Shown here piece by piece: positions 41,663-49,660 of a DNA stretch of 64,000 bases. A program made the position numbers and the translations under genes. This stretch comes from Spirochaetota bacterium. GTDB taxonomy: Bacteria > Spirochaetota > Brachyspiria > Brachyspirales > JACRPF01. Position 1 is the first letter of the stretch, and each line of letters starts with the position of its first letter. The DNA is taken from assembly GCA_016214035.1 (NCBI GenBank), contig JACRPF010000017.1, forward strand, positions 32,838 to 96,837, given 5' to 3'. The notes beneath the pieces are model-generated. The model saw only the letters and a list, made by a program, of their open reading frames with translations, searched no databases and was not told the origin of the DNA.

Positions 41663-42541
41663 CTACTCCACGTGCTCCGGTTTCCCGCTGACAAATGAAC
41701 GTTCAGCCGCGTCGAGAATAGCCATGGCCTCAAGAGAATCCGTTATGCTTACCGGTGTACTCTTACCGGCGAAAAAATCGGCTATCACTTTTAAAAGATC
41801 GGTATACATATTCTTCGTATCCGCCGTGTATGACACCGCCTGCTTCTTGTCACGCAGGGTGCCGCCATACGTCCAGACACCGTCTACAAGCTCCGCTATC
41901 GCTCTCCTGCCGTCATTATAGGCGATATGCAGCACCACGCCCTGCCCGTCTTTCAGCGTTTGAACCGATGCCGCACCCGTCCCCATGACTGCGGTTATAC
42001 GCTCGACCGTATGGACACCGTACCATACTATTGAACTCCCGGCGGGCGCTTTCCCGAGCGGACCGTACACATAGGTGTTTGTCGGCGATGCTATCGCCCG
42101 CGATGCGGCAAGAACATCGGGAACGAATCTGAGCGAGGTTGCGGTAAAATACCGTATGTTGTTTACGCGTGCTATGGCATCAATCTCTCTCGCGTTCGCG
42201 AGCGTATCCGCCATCGGCTTGTCGAGAAACACCGGTTTACCGAGCGCGGCGCATTTTTTAAAGTACGGCAGATGAAACGCCGGATCGTTTATCTCAAGCA
42301 TTATGGCGTCACTCACGGCAACCGCCGTATCAAAATCATCGGTGACATTCACGCCCCATGCCTCAAGCTGTTTCTGCCGGGCGTCGAGCCCTTCCTTGTT
42401 CTGAAACGGCGTGTCAAATCGCAGACAGCTTACCGCATGCAATCCAGCGACCTTCTGCTCCGGCGGACATGACGTATCGTTCATCCGTTTCGGAAATTCA
42501 ACCGAATGGCTCGTATCAAGGCCGATGATGGCAATATTCAT
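41663..42541 (-). CDS. Gfo/Idh/MocA-family oxidoreductase
   Basis: A 292-residue dehydrogenase-like protein. The N-terminal Rossmann domain begins MNIAIIGLDTSHSVEFPKRM; GLDTSH replaces the usual GxGxxG. The EKP motif appears as LDKPMAD (about residue 107). The C-terminal domain is shorter than usual. The start at MNIAII has GGAG 7 bases upstream; a longer frame extends into the regulatory region. It is divergent from an araC-type gene 158 bp away, which is its likely regulator. A sugar or cyclitol substrate is likely, but cannot be specified. It is clearly a different subfamily from the enzyme near 7 kb. Confidence 0.85.
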   Translation of the reverse strand: MNIAIIGLDTSHSVEFPKRMNDTSCPPEQKVAGLHAVSCLRFDTPFQNKEGLDARQKQLEAWGVNVTDDFDTAVAVSDAIMLEINDPAFHLPYFKKCAALGKPVFLDKPMADTLANAREIDAIARVNNIRYFTATSLRFVPDVLAASRAIASPTNTYVYGPLGKAPAGSSIVWYGVHTVERITAVMGTGAASVQTLKDGQGVVLHIAYNDGRRAIAELVDGVWTYGGTLRDKKQAVSYTADTKNMYTDLLKVIADFFAGKSTPVSITDSLEAMAILDAAERSFVSGKPEHVE

Positions 42542-42664
42542 TTTATTACTCCGCATTGTATTTGTCCATAACAGTAGCGCCTGTGGAATGTATCGAAAAT
42601 GGACGAATACCCAAAACGGCATGGACAATCACGGAATCATCGCTTGGGGAACTGCAGCGGATGC

Positions 42665-42693
42665 TTGACTTTTACGGCTGCATATAGCATTAT
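42665..42693 (+). promoter_or_regulatory. Leaderless promoter of the araC-type gene
   Basis: TTGACT (42665-42670), 17 bp, CATTAT (42688-42693), and six bases to the ATG, so +1 is expected at the A of the start codon (42700). Confidence 0.55.
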
Positions 42694-42699
42694 ACCGCC

Positions 42700-43566
42700 A
42701 TGCGTAACAAGCTCATCAGCTATCCGCTCAAGGACGGACATCACCCGCATTTTCATTTTACGATTGGAAAAACCCGCGTAGCAAAGGAATTTCACGACCA
42801 CACACACTCATACTCGGAACTGGTGATCACACTCGGCGGCACGGCCGCGCACCGCATCAACGACAATGTGCATATGATCAAAGCGGGCGATGTGTTTGTC
42901 ATGCAGGGCACGGTCAGCCACGGGTTCACCGATTGCCGTGATCTCGTGCTGTGCAATATCGGCTACTACCCCGCCATGCTTGCGCCCATCGAACATTATG
43001 TCAGACGATCACCGGGATATCAGGCGGTATTCCTCATCGGCCCCGCGCAGCATGAGCATGCCATCTGTACGATGAAACTGCCGCTCCCCGACATACGTGA
43101 GCTCGAACCGATGATTGACCGCATGATAGCCGAATATCTGGCAAAAAAAATCGGATATGAAGCGGTGCTCACCGGTATGTTCCACGGCTTTGTCGTTGAG
43201 CTCATCCGCCGCTATACACCGCACGCCACCGACGCGCCGGAAAGCATACTCAAACTGGCCGCCATGATCAGCCATATGGAAGCGCATTTTCTTGAACCGC
43301 TGCGTCTTCATGAACTTGCCCGCATGGCGGGGCTTTCCGAGCGTCAGCTCCTGCGAGTATTCCGGGCGAACTACCATACCACGCCGATAGACTATATGCT
43401 GAGGCTCCGCATCATGCACGCGTCGCGTCTTCTGCGTGATACGGATACACCGATAGCCGACATCGCTTTCGCAAGCGGTTTTTCAGACAGCAATTATTTC
43501 ACACGCCAATTCAAACGCATCATCGGACAGACGCCGTCAGCCTATCGCACGTTCGTTATCCGCTGA
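42700..43566 (+). CDS. AraC-family regulator
   Basis: 288 residues. The N-terminal cupin has FHDHTHSYSELVITLGG and VMQGTVSHGF. The C-terminal AraC DNA-binding domain has LRLHELARMAGLSERQLLRVF and ADIAFASGFSDSNYFTRQFK with the terminal signature TPSAYR. It is divergent from the Gfo/Idh gene. No Shine-Dalgarno sequence precedes the ATG, and the promoter geometry predicts a leaderless transcript. Confidence 0.93.
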   Translation: MRNKLISYPLKDGHHPHFHFTIGKTRVAKEFHDHTHSYSELVITLGGTAAHRINDNVHMIKAGDVFVMQGTVSHGFTDCRDLVLCNIGYYPAMLAPIEHYVRRSPGYQAVFLIGPAQHEHAICTMKLPLPDIRELEPMIDRMIAEYLAKKIGYEAVLTGMFHGFVVELIRRYTPHATDAPESILKLAAMISHMEAHFLEPLRLHELARMAGLSERQLLRVFRANYHTTPIDYMLRLRIMHASRLLRDTDTPIADIAFASGFSDSNYFTRQFKRIIGQTPSAYRTFVIR

Positions 43567-43599
43567 CACGGCAACAGCAATCGGGACAAAGTACACGGC

Positions 43600-44955
43600 C
43601 TACCCTTCCGCTTCATCCGAGACCATTTCTCCCATTTTGCGGTACAACGTTGCCCGTTCTATACCAAGAACCTTAGCCGCCTTCACTTTGTTAAATTTAT
43701 GCGCGGCAAGCACATGGCTGATATACTGTTTTTCCACTTCTTCAAGAAGCGGCATTCCCTCGACGGTGAATCCGCCCGCTGCCGGCTCCGACGACAGTTC
43801 GCCGGGTATATTATTCTCCGTCAACGCAGACCCTGACGACATTACAACCATATTCTCTATGGTATTTCTCAGTTGACGTATATTCCCGTCCCAGCGCATC
43901 GACGACAGCGTCTTATATACCTTCGGCGCAATTTCCTGTATTTCCTTGCGGTGCTCCCGAGAAAATTCCTTGATGAAATTATTAATAAGGAGCGGTATAT
44001 CCTCACGGCGTTCACGAAGCGGCGGCAGTTCTATTTTCACCACATTCAGACGATAGAAGAGATCTTCACGGAACCGTTTTTCCCTGACCTCATCAAGGAG
44101 ATGCTTGTTCGTTGCGGTGATGATGCGTATATCAACCGGAATGGGCTCATTCGACCCCACGCGCTCAATGACATGCTGCTCAAGCACGCGCAGGAGTTTC
44201 ACCTGAAGCGCCGGCGTAAGTTCACCAATCTCATCGATGAATATCGTCCCCGTGTTCGCCGCCTCAAAACGGCCTATCTTTCTCGCCATGGCGCCGGTAA
44301 ATGAACCTTTCTCATGACCGAAAAGTTCGCTTTCAAGCACGCCTTCGGAAAGCGCGGCGCAATTCACCTTAATGAGCGGTGCTTTCACGCGGTCTGAAAG
44401 CGCATGTATGGCGTTTGCCACGAGCTCTTTACCCGTCCCGCTCTCGCCCTCGATGAGCACGGTGGCTTTGGTGGGCGCAACACTTTTTATCTGATCGTAT
44501 ATCTTCTGCATGGAACGCGACTTCCCAATCATCCCCTGAAAGCTTTCGTCATACACTACGCGGCTTTCAAGCACATCCTTCTCACGTTTGATGCGTTTCG
44601 TCTCAAGCGCGCGCGCCACGATGAGCGAAAGTTTGTCTATATTCAGGGGCTTGGTGAGAAAATCGTACGCGCCAAGCCGCATCATCTCGACCGCCTTACC
44701 CACATCCCCATGACCGGTGATGATGATCACGGGTATATAGCGGTCGAATTCGAGCATCTCGGCGAGCATTTCCTCTCCGGACATCTCGGGCATTTTCAAA
44801 TCAGCGATGACGAGATCGATACCGCCTTTATAAACGCGCGCAATACCCTCTTTGCCGTTCTCGGCGGTATGCACCGCGTAGCCGTCATATTCCAGCGACT
44901 TGCACAAACCGTCACGTATGTTCTTTTCATCATCAACGATTAATATAGTTGCCAT
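43600..44955 (-). CDS. NtrC-family sigma54-dependent response regulator
   Basis: 451 residues in the classical order: receiver domain (acidic pair Asp8-Asp9, phospho-acceptor Asp52 in VIADLKMP, Lys102), AAA+ domain (Walker A GESGTGKE at 170-177; the sigma54-contact loop as GSFTGA at 217-222; Walker [12 protein letters not shown]), and a C-terminal Fis-type helix-turn-helix ([21 protein letters not shown]). It activates sigma54 promoters when phosphorylated. It starts inside the stop codon of the sensor kinase gene (TGATG), so the pair is translationally coupled. Target promoters were not identified in this window. Confidence 0.95.
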   Translation of the reverse strand: MATILIVDDEKNIRDGLCKSLEYDGYAVHTAENGKEGIARVYKGGIDLVIADLKMPEMSGEEMLAEMLEFDRYIPVIIITGHGDVGKAVEMMRLGAYDFLTKPLNIDKLSLIVARALETKRIKREKDVLESRVVYDESFQGMIGKSRSMQKIYDQIKSVAPTKATVLIEGESGTGKELVANAIHALSDRVKAPLIKVNCAALSEGVLESELFGHEKGSFTGAMARKIGRFEAANTGTIFIDEIGELTPALQVKLLRVLEQHVIERVGSNEPIPVDIRIITATNKHLLDEVREKRFREDLFYRLNVVKIELPPLRERREDIPLLINNFIKEFSREHRKEIQEIAPKVYKTLSSMRWDGNIRQLRNTIENMVVMSSGSALTENNIPGELSSEPAAGGFTVEGMPLLEEVEKQYISHVLAAHKFNKVKAAKVLGIERATLYRKMGEMVSDEAEG

Positions 44956-46136
44956 CAGTTCGTTCCCCCGAGCAGTTTTCTATCCGATGAATTGACCGGC
45001 AAGGTCAGCGTCACTTCGGTCCATTTATTGACTTCACTCGTCACCGTAACATCGCCGTTATGCGCCTTGATGATACGATACACATTGGTCAGCCCCAATC
45101 CCGTGCCCGATTTCTTTGTCGTAAAATACGGCTCAAAGAGCTTGCCGATATTCTTCTTTGCAATGCCGACGCCGCTGTCGCGCACCTTGATGACCACAGA
45201 ACTCCGCGCATGATCATGCGTCACCCTCACCTGTATCTTTTTTACGCGGCAGTTCGCGAGCGCGTCAACGGAATTCTGGATGATGTTGATCATCGCCTGC
45301 TTGATATACCTGACGTCCACATCGATCTCGGGGATGTCGTCACCGAGACTCACATCAACGGTAATCGTCTGACGTTCAATCTCATATTTCAGGAAGCTGA
45401 TAGTTTCGGTGATGATGCTGCCGATGGACGCGCGGCTGATGTCAAGATTTATCTTCCGTACCGCAAAAAGAAAACTGTTGACGATATCCTCGAGACGGTT
45501 CGTCTCTTCCTTGATAATCGTCAGATATTCTTTTATCTCCTGTGTCTCTTTCCGCGTGCCGTCGAGCCGCTGCACTATCTTACCGATGAGCTGGATATAG
45601 ATATCAAGTGAACCGAGCGGATTCTTGATCTCGTGGGCGACACCGGCGGCAAGCGTGGTGAGACTTGCCAGATACTCCATGCGCTTCATCTCCTGCTCTT
45701 TCTCGTAACGTTCCGTGATATCGGCGATCATCACCAGCGAACCCTTTATCACGCCCGCCTTGGCAAGCGAGAGCACATGCACCGAGCTTATCGAGGCTAC
45801 ACCGTCACGTTCGCCGCTCACAATCTGCTGATAGTTCTCGGCACTCGCGAGCCCTTCGAGAATCGGGTCCTTGAGATGACTTCCCGCAAGCAGTTCCGCT
45901 ATGTCGCTGCCGCGCGCGGACGCCTTCACATTGAAAAGAAATGCGGCCTGCTTATTGAGCGCGAGCACGCGCCGGTCCTTATCGATGGCGACGATGCCTT
46001 CATTCAGGTTATCAAGCATGAGCGTATAGACACTGGTATCCCGGGCAAGCTGTGTGAGAATGCGCTTAAGCTCATCACCGGAGAGTTTCTCAAAATGGCT
46101 GAGAACGTTATCTATGAAAGCGGTTGTGTCGGTCAT
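44955..46136 (-). CDS. Cytoplasmic PAS-domain sensor histidine kinase (NtrB-like)
   Basis: 393 residues with no membrane segment. A PAS domain (about 35-145: NLNEGIVAIDKDRRVLALN) is followed by a HisKA domain with the phosphorylated His168 (AAGVAHEIKNPLGSLD) and a HATPase domain (N box QNSVDALA, G1 DSGVGIA, F box, G2 GTGLGLTNV). The frame is open 56 codons further upstream, but these cross the promoter; MTDTTAF is the first start after it. It should sense a cytoplasmic signal and phosphorylate the NtrC-like protein encoded next. Confidence 0.94.
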   Translation of the reverse strand: MTDTTAFIDNVLSHFEKLSGDELKRILTQLARDTSVYTLMLDNLNEGIVAIDKDRRVLALNKQAAFLFNVKASARGSDIAELLAGSHLKDPILEGLASAENYQQIVSGERDGVASISSVHVLSLAKAGVIKGSLVMIADITERYEKEQEMKRMEYLASLTTLAAGVAHEIKNPLGSLDIYIQLIGKIVQRLDGTRKETQEIKEYLTIIKEETNRLEDIVNSFLFAVRKINLDISRASIGSIITETISFLKYEIERQTITVDVSLGDDIPEIDVDVRYIKQAMINIIQNSVDALANCRVKKIQVRVTHDHARSSVVIKVRDSGVGIAKKNIGKLFEPYFTTKKSGTGLGLTNVYRIIKAHNGDVTVTSEVNKWTEVTLTLPVNSSDRKLLGGTN

Positions 46137-46175
46137 TGCTGTTCCGGAACTTACGTATGATTTGTGAGCGGATAC

Positions 46176-46204
46176 ATCATAAAACGGCGTCACGTATTTG
46201 TCAA
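46176..46204 (-). promoter_or_regulatory. Promoter of the kinase/regulator operon
   Basis: TTGACA (46199-46204), 17 bp, TATGAT (46176-46181) on the minus strand; about 33-nt leader. Confidence 0.75.
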
Positions 46205-46223
46205 GATTTTCTCCGGGCAATGG

Positions 46224-46252
46224 TTGACAATTTCCATCATTAAACTTATGAT
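46224..46252 (+). promoter_or_regulatory. Promoter of the YtxH/coiled-coil pair
   Basis: TTGACA (46224-46229), 17 bp, TATGAT (46247-46252). It has the same -35, spacer and -10 as the divergent kinase promoter 20 bp away, suggesting shared control. Confidence 0.75.
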
Positions 46253-46282
46253 TATAGTATCGTATTTCGCAAGGAGCCTCCC

Positions 46283-46630
46283 ATGAGTGAAAAGAACGAC
46301 ACATTCGCTTTCCTTTCCGGCGTGGTCATCGGCGCGGTGCTTGCGCTCCTGTTCGCCCCGAAGTCCGGCCGCGAAACACGTGAAGACCTGAAGAAAAAAG
46401 CCGGCGATGTGCTGGAAAAAGGCAAAGAAAAAGCTCACGACCTTTATGAACACGGAAAAGAAAAAGCCCATGAGATATATGAACACGGCAAAGTAAAGGC
46501 CGGCGAAGTGTATGCAGAGGGAAAAGTGAAGGCTCATGAGCTCTATGAAAAAGGCAGACACGCGGTCGAGGACGGCATTGACAACGTAAGCCGGAAGTTC
46601 AAAAAAGGCTCCGCCGCGGAAAACGAATGA
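46283..46630 (+). CDS. YtxH-domain protein with heptad/11-residue repeats
   Basis: A 115-residue protein. The N-terminus is the YtxH (gas-vesicle GvpP-like) domain: FLSGVVIGAVLALLFAPKSGRETRED, one membrane helix followed by the APKSG motif. The rest is a charged helical tail made of about four imperfect 11-residue repeats (YEHGKEKAHEI, YEHGKVKAGEV, YAEGKVKAHEL). Such proteins are often stress-induced and membrane-attached. AAGGAG precedes the start. It overlaps the next gene by 4 bases. Confidence 0.85.
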   Translation: MSEKNDTFAFLSGVVIGAVLALLFAPKSGRETREDLKKKAGDVLEKGKEKAHDLYEHGKEKAHEIYEHGKVKAGEVYAEGKVKAHELYEKGRHAVEDGIDNVSRKFKKGSAAENE

Positions 46631-47013
46631 CGAACGACATCGCAACGCAGCTTACCGTAATAGCCGTTTCAACCGCGGCTACAACGGCTATTCTTGTACT
46701 GCTCCTTATCGTCCTTATTTTTGTACTACTTTCGGGATATCTCAGGATAAAACGTTCGCTCAGCGAGACAATGGATTCAGTGCGTACTATCGCCAAAAAT
46801 GTCGAGGACATATCGTCCATGGTCCGTGACGAGACATCCGGCATCAAAGAGAGCATCGACAAGATTCGCGGCAATATCGATGATGTTACCGATACGGTGC
46901 ATATAGCCACCAGCACGATAAAGAGCACGGTGGCTCGGGCCGCAGAAGAAGCGGAAACCGCCAAAGGCGGCATTTTTTCAGCTATCAGGAAGCTTTTCTC
47001 GCGCGATAAATAG
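46627..47013 (+). CDS. Single-TM coiled-coil protein (DUF948-like)
   Basis: 128 residues: one N-terminal membrane helix (about residues 14-40), then a long amphipathic helix with spaced valines and isoleucines (SVRTIAKNVEDISSMVRDE, IDKIRGNIDDVTDTVHIA), as in DUF948 proteins, which often accompany YtxH proteins. Starts at ATGA overlapping the ytxH stop. The YtxH/DUF948 pairing is known from general-stress loci in other bacteria; a membrane-stress or envelope-organising role is inferred. Confidence 0.78.
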   Translation: MTNDIATQLTVIAVSTAATTAILVLLLIVLIFVLLSGYLRIKRSLSETMDSVRTIAKNVEDISSMVRDETSGIKESIDKIRGNIDDVTDTVHIATSTIKSTVARAAEEAETAKGGIFSAIRKLFSRDK

Positions 47014-47042
47014 ATATCGCGCATTTGTTCTTTGTACATCTT

Positions 47043-47122
47043 TCGGTTGGGGTGCCGGTGAAAGCCGGCTGAGATCATACCCATTGAACCTGAACCGGGT
47101 AATACCGGCGGGAGGGAACTGA
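47043..47122 (+). promoter_or_regulatory. TPP riboswitch (THI element)
   Basis: All conserved TPP aptamer blocks occur in order: GGGGTGCC, GCTGAGAT, ACCC, TGAACCTGA, CCGGGTAATACCGGCG and GGGAAC. The outer helix P1 is TCGGTT (47043-47048) with AACTGA (47117-47122). It senses thiamine pyrophosphate and controls thiM. Confidence 0.95.
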
Positions 47123-47140
47123 GATGCGATGCACTGTATC

Positions 47141-47172
47141 ACGGCGGCTCCCTCAAGCCGCCGTTTTTTTTT
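47141..47172 (+). terminator. Riboswitch-controlled terminator before thiM
   Basis: ACGGCGGCT (47141-47149) pairs with AGCCGCCGT (47156-47164), followed by nine T. GGGAG (47110-47114) in the aptamer's 3' part can pair with CTCCC (47148-47152), providing an antiterminator when TPP is absent. Confidence 0.85.
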
Positions 47173-47201
47173 ATTACTTATTTTTTATAAAGGAGTTCCT
47201 T

Positions 47202-47996
47202 ATGGACACCGCATCACTGCTCTCGAAAGTCAGAAACGAGAAACCGCTCGTACATCACATCACCAACTGGGTGACGATATACGACTGCGCCGCGCTCACC
47301 AGGGCATTCGGCGCACTGCCCGTCATGGCGCACGCAAAAGAGGAAGCCGCCGATATGACGAACATCGCCGGAGCGCTTGTTCTTAACATGGGCACGCTCA
47401 CGCTTGATCTTGTCGACGCCATGCTGCTGGCCGGCAAGCGTGCCAATATGAACAACATCCCGGTAGTATTCGATGCCGTCGGCGCCGGAGCCACACCGAT
47501 GCGCACCGCGGTTGCCGGCAACCTGATGAAAGAAATGCGTATCGACATAATCAAAGGAAATGTATCTGAAATAGCGGTTATGGCGGGCATTCAGGCGAAA
47601 ACGAATGGCGTTGAAGCCGGAGCAGTCAACGAAAATCATGTAGACATTGCCCGGCGTTTGAGTATTATGACGAACTCCGTTGTTGTCATCACCGGAAAGC
47701 GCGACATCATTGTCCGCGGCAAGGACAGCTACGGCATCGACAACGGACATGAACTTATGGGCGCCGTCGTTGGTACCGGTTGCACGGCGACATCGGCCAT
47801 CGGCTGTTTCGCCGCCGTTGAGAAAGATTACGCGAAAGCCGCCGCATGCGCGCTCTCCTGCTACGGCATCGCCGGTGAACTTGCCGCCCTCAACGCAAAA
47901 GGGCCGGCCAGTTTCAAAACGGCATTTTATGACGCGGTATATAATCTATCGGCGGATGATGTTACCAAGCGGGTTCGTATTGTTTCAGGGCTGTAG
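47202..47996 (+). CDS. thiM: Hydroxyethylthiazole kinase
   Basis: Phosphorylates 4-methyl-5-(2-hydroxyethyl)thiazole, salvaging the thiazole half of thiamine. The 264 residues show PLVHHITNWVTIYDCAA, NMGTLTLD, VFDAVGAGATPMRT, VVITGKRD and GTGCTATSAIG, all family motifs. It begins after AAAGGAG and follows a TPP riboswitch with terminator. thiD and thiE, which usually form an operon with thiM, are not adjacent, so the rest of the pathway must be elsewhere. Confidence 0.96.
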   Translation: MDTASLLSKVRNEKPLVHHITNWVTIYDCAALTRAFGALPVMAHAKEEAADMTNIAGALVLNMGTLTLDLVDAMLLAGKRANMNNIPVVFDAVGAGATPMRTAVAGNLMKEMRIDIIKGNVSEIAVMAGIQAKTNGVEAGAVNENHVDIARRLSIMTNSVVVITGKRDIIVRGKDSYGIDNGHELMGAVVGTGCTATSAIGCFAAVEKDYAKAAACALSCYGIAGELAALNAKGPASFKTAFYDAVYNLSADDVTKRVRIVSGL

Positions 47997-48030
47997 TGTT
48001 TTCCATTTTCAATAAGACAAACAACAGTAC

Positions 48031-48061
48031 GCGCAGGCGCGGTTATTAACCGCGCCTGCGC
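48031..48061. terminator. Long hairpin between convergent thiM and cbiR
   Basis: A perfect 13-bp GC-rich stem (48031-48043 with 48049-48061) with a TATTA loop, but no U-run on either side. It probably works as a transcript end or stabilising hairpin for both genes. Confidence 0.6.
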
Positions 48062-48095
48062 TCATCGTCCGTCAACCCGCATATGTTAATGAATA

Positions 48096-48884
48096 TCAAA
48101 AATACTTTGCAAGGCATTCACACGAATTACAAAAATCGTCCTTATCGAAGACCTCGATAATCGCCGTACCTCGAAAGTCTTTGAGAAACGGCAGTACATC
48201 GTTTTGAAACCGCGGGTCGGTATCAACGACTGCTTTATGGTCACGTTCACCCAGAAATCCGTGTATATGCGCGGTCTTCACGTTCGGTCCGAACACATCC
48301 ATGAAACCGCTCACCGTCTTTCCCGTACGATGCAGATGACCCGCGTCCATACATATGGTACAGTCTGCCGCACTGAGAATATCGGAAAAATAAGTGAAAT
48401 CGTACCCCGTATTTTCAATATGCAGCTTATCCCACGGCAGTGAAGGCCGCAGACAATCGAGCACGAATTTTAAGCGCTCGCGGCTTTCATTGCCCAGTAC
48501 AACCGCGGGATATTTAAAATCCACACAGCGGTCTATATGCAGAATATACGACACAACGTCGATTTCAGCCGTCGCGGTAATTATGGACTCGATGCTGCTG
48601 AGCACAGTGCCGGGAGAAACCGCATTATTCATGAGGTCGTAATCGATAGGCAGATGCACCACGTAGTTGATGCCGCTTTCGGCGCGAATTTCCTTAAGCC
48701 GCAGCACAATCTCACGGGACATCACATCGGCAAGATAATCTTTTCCGAAAAATAAAAGCTGAACAACATCAACGGCATCTTTCAGCAGACGTACATTCTC
48801 GATGAGATTGTCTTTTTCCACCGGGACAATATAGGAAGTCGTCCCTACTGCGAACGGGAATCTGCGCCTGACTGCCGGTATCAT
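48096..48884 (-). CDS. cbiR: CbiR-type cobamide-remodeling phosphodiesterase
   Basis: 262 residues with the AP-endonuclease-2 (xylose isomerase-like) TIM-barrel fold. FPFAVGTTSYIVP at the N-terminus, VVHLPIDYDL, YILHID, IENTGYDF, CMDAGHLHRTG, AHIHGF and IIEVF give the His/Asp/Glu metal-binding positions. The N-terminal GTTSYI-x-P followed by ENVRLL is characteristic of CbiR. CbiR, described from Akkermansia muciniphila, cleaves the nucleotide loop of unsuitable cobamides so they can be rebuilt with another lower ligand. The assignment rests on these motifs and on the operon: it overlaps cobS by 4 bases and follows cobU-cobS. Function is inferred, not tested. Confidence 0.82.
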   Translation of the reverse strand: MIPAVRRRFPFAVGTTSYIVPVEKDNLIENVRLLKDAVDVVQLLFFGKDYLADVMSREIVLRLKEIRAESGINYVVHLPIDYDLMNNAVSPGTVLSSIESIITATAEIDVVSYILHIDRCVDFKYPAVVLGNESRERLKFVLDCLRPSLPWDKLHIENTGYDFTYFSDILSAADCTICMDAGHLHRTGKTVSGFMDVFGPNVKTAHIHGFLGERDHKAVVDTDPRFQNDVLPFLKDFRGTAIIEVFDKDDFCNSCECLAKYF

Positions 48885-49660
48885 GATATCCCGAAGCGAT
48901 ACGCGGTGATAAACAAAAGCAGTACGGCAAGCTCGGTCAACTCATTCATTGCGCCAAGCACATCGCCGGTCACTCCGCCTATCCTGGCATTCGCGTAGGC
49001 ACGGACGAGAAATGCCGCCGCGACTGTAAAAACCATTGCCAGAGCAACCGTCAACGGGACATGCATAAGGAACGCATAACCGCCCAGCACGGCAAGACAG
49101 ACGGCCGTTGACAGCACAAGCGATAAAACCGGTATCACACCGATGAACGCCTTCGCCGTCCCTTTCTCGCGGGGATAGCGGCCCATATACGCAAGTAAGA
49201 CCATGCCATAACGCCCGAACACGGGGATGATCGCGAGTACCGCCCACGACACCGTTGCGGCTGTCATGCCGAGCAGCACATACTTGGCAAGCAGATAGAG
49301 TACACCGCCGCCGAGCGCGAAGCTGCCGACACGGCTGTCCTTCATGATGGCAAGTCGCTCCGTGGGTGTGCGGTTCGCAAGAAAGCCGTCGAACATATCG
49401 CACAAGCCGTCGAAATGCAGAAACTTGTTCAACGCATACCAGAGCACCATCACGAGAACGGGGATAAGGGGGATTGCATTGCACGCGACACCGGCCAAAG
49501 CAGCACCATATCCGGCAAAGCCGAAAAGAAGACCGACGAGGGGGAAAAAAAGCACCGAGCCTGCAAGCATTTTTTCACTGAACGGCATCCGTTTCGGGAA
49601 CGGCACCGGGATCGCGGTGAGCGTTGAGAATGCCAGCAGAAACGACGACACCAAACGCAT
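48881..49660 (-). CDS. cobS: Cobalamin synthase (adenosylcobinamide-GDP ribazoletransferase)
   Basis: A membrane enzyme that joins adenosylcobinamide-GDP to alpha-ribazole in the last stage of cobamide assembly. 259 residues with 6-7 hydrophobic segments. The signature FHFDGLCDMFDGF-type region is seen as LHFDGLCDMFDG near residue 65, followed by RLAIMKDSRVGSFALGG. PVPFPKRMPFS near the N-terminus matches the family's P-P motif. It overlaps cobU by one base (TAATG) and cbiR by four. No cobC/cobT is adjacent, so the source of activated lower ligand is elsewhere. Confidence 0.95.
   Translation of the reverse strand: MRLVSSFLLAFSTLTAIPVPFPKRMPFSEKMLAGSVLFFPLVGLLFGFAGYGAALAGVACNAIPLIPVLVMVLWYALNKFLHFDGLCDMFDGFLANRTPTERLAIMKDSRVGSFALGGGVLYLLAKYVLLGMTAATVSWAVLAIIPVFGRYGMVLLAYMGRYPREKGTAKAFIGVIPVLSLVLSTAVCLAVLGGYAFLMHVPLTVALAMVFTVAAAFLVRAYANARIGGVTGDVLGAMNELTELAVLLLFITAYRFGIS

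Noticed and set aside
46137..46304. Longer sensor kinase with 56 extra residues
   Set aside because: The extra codons span both divergent promoters; the first start after the kinase promoter is MTDTT.
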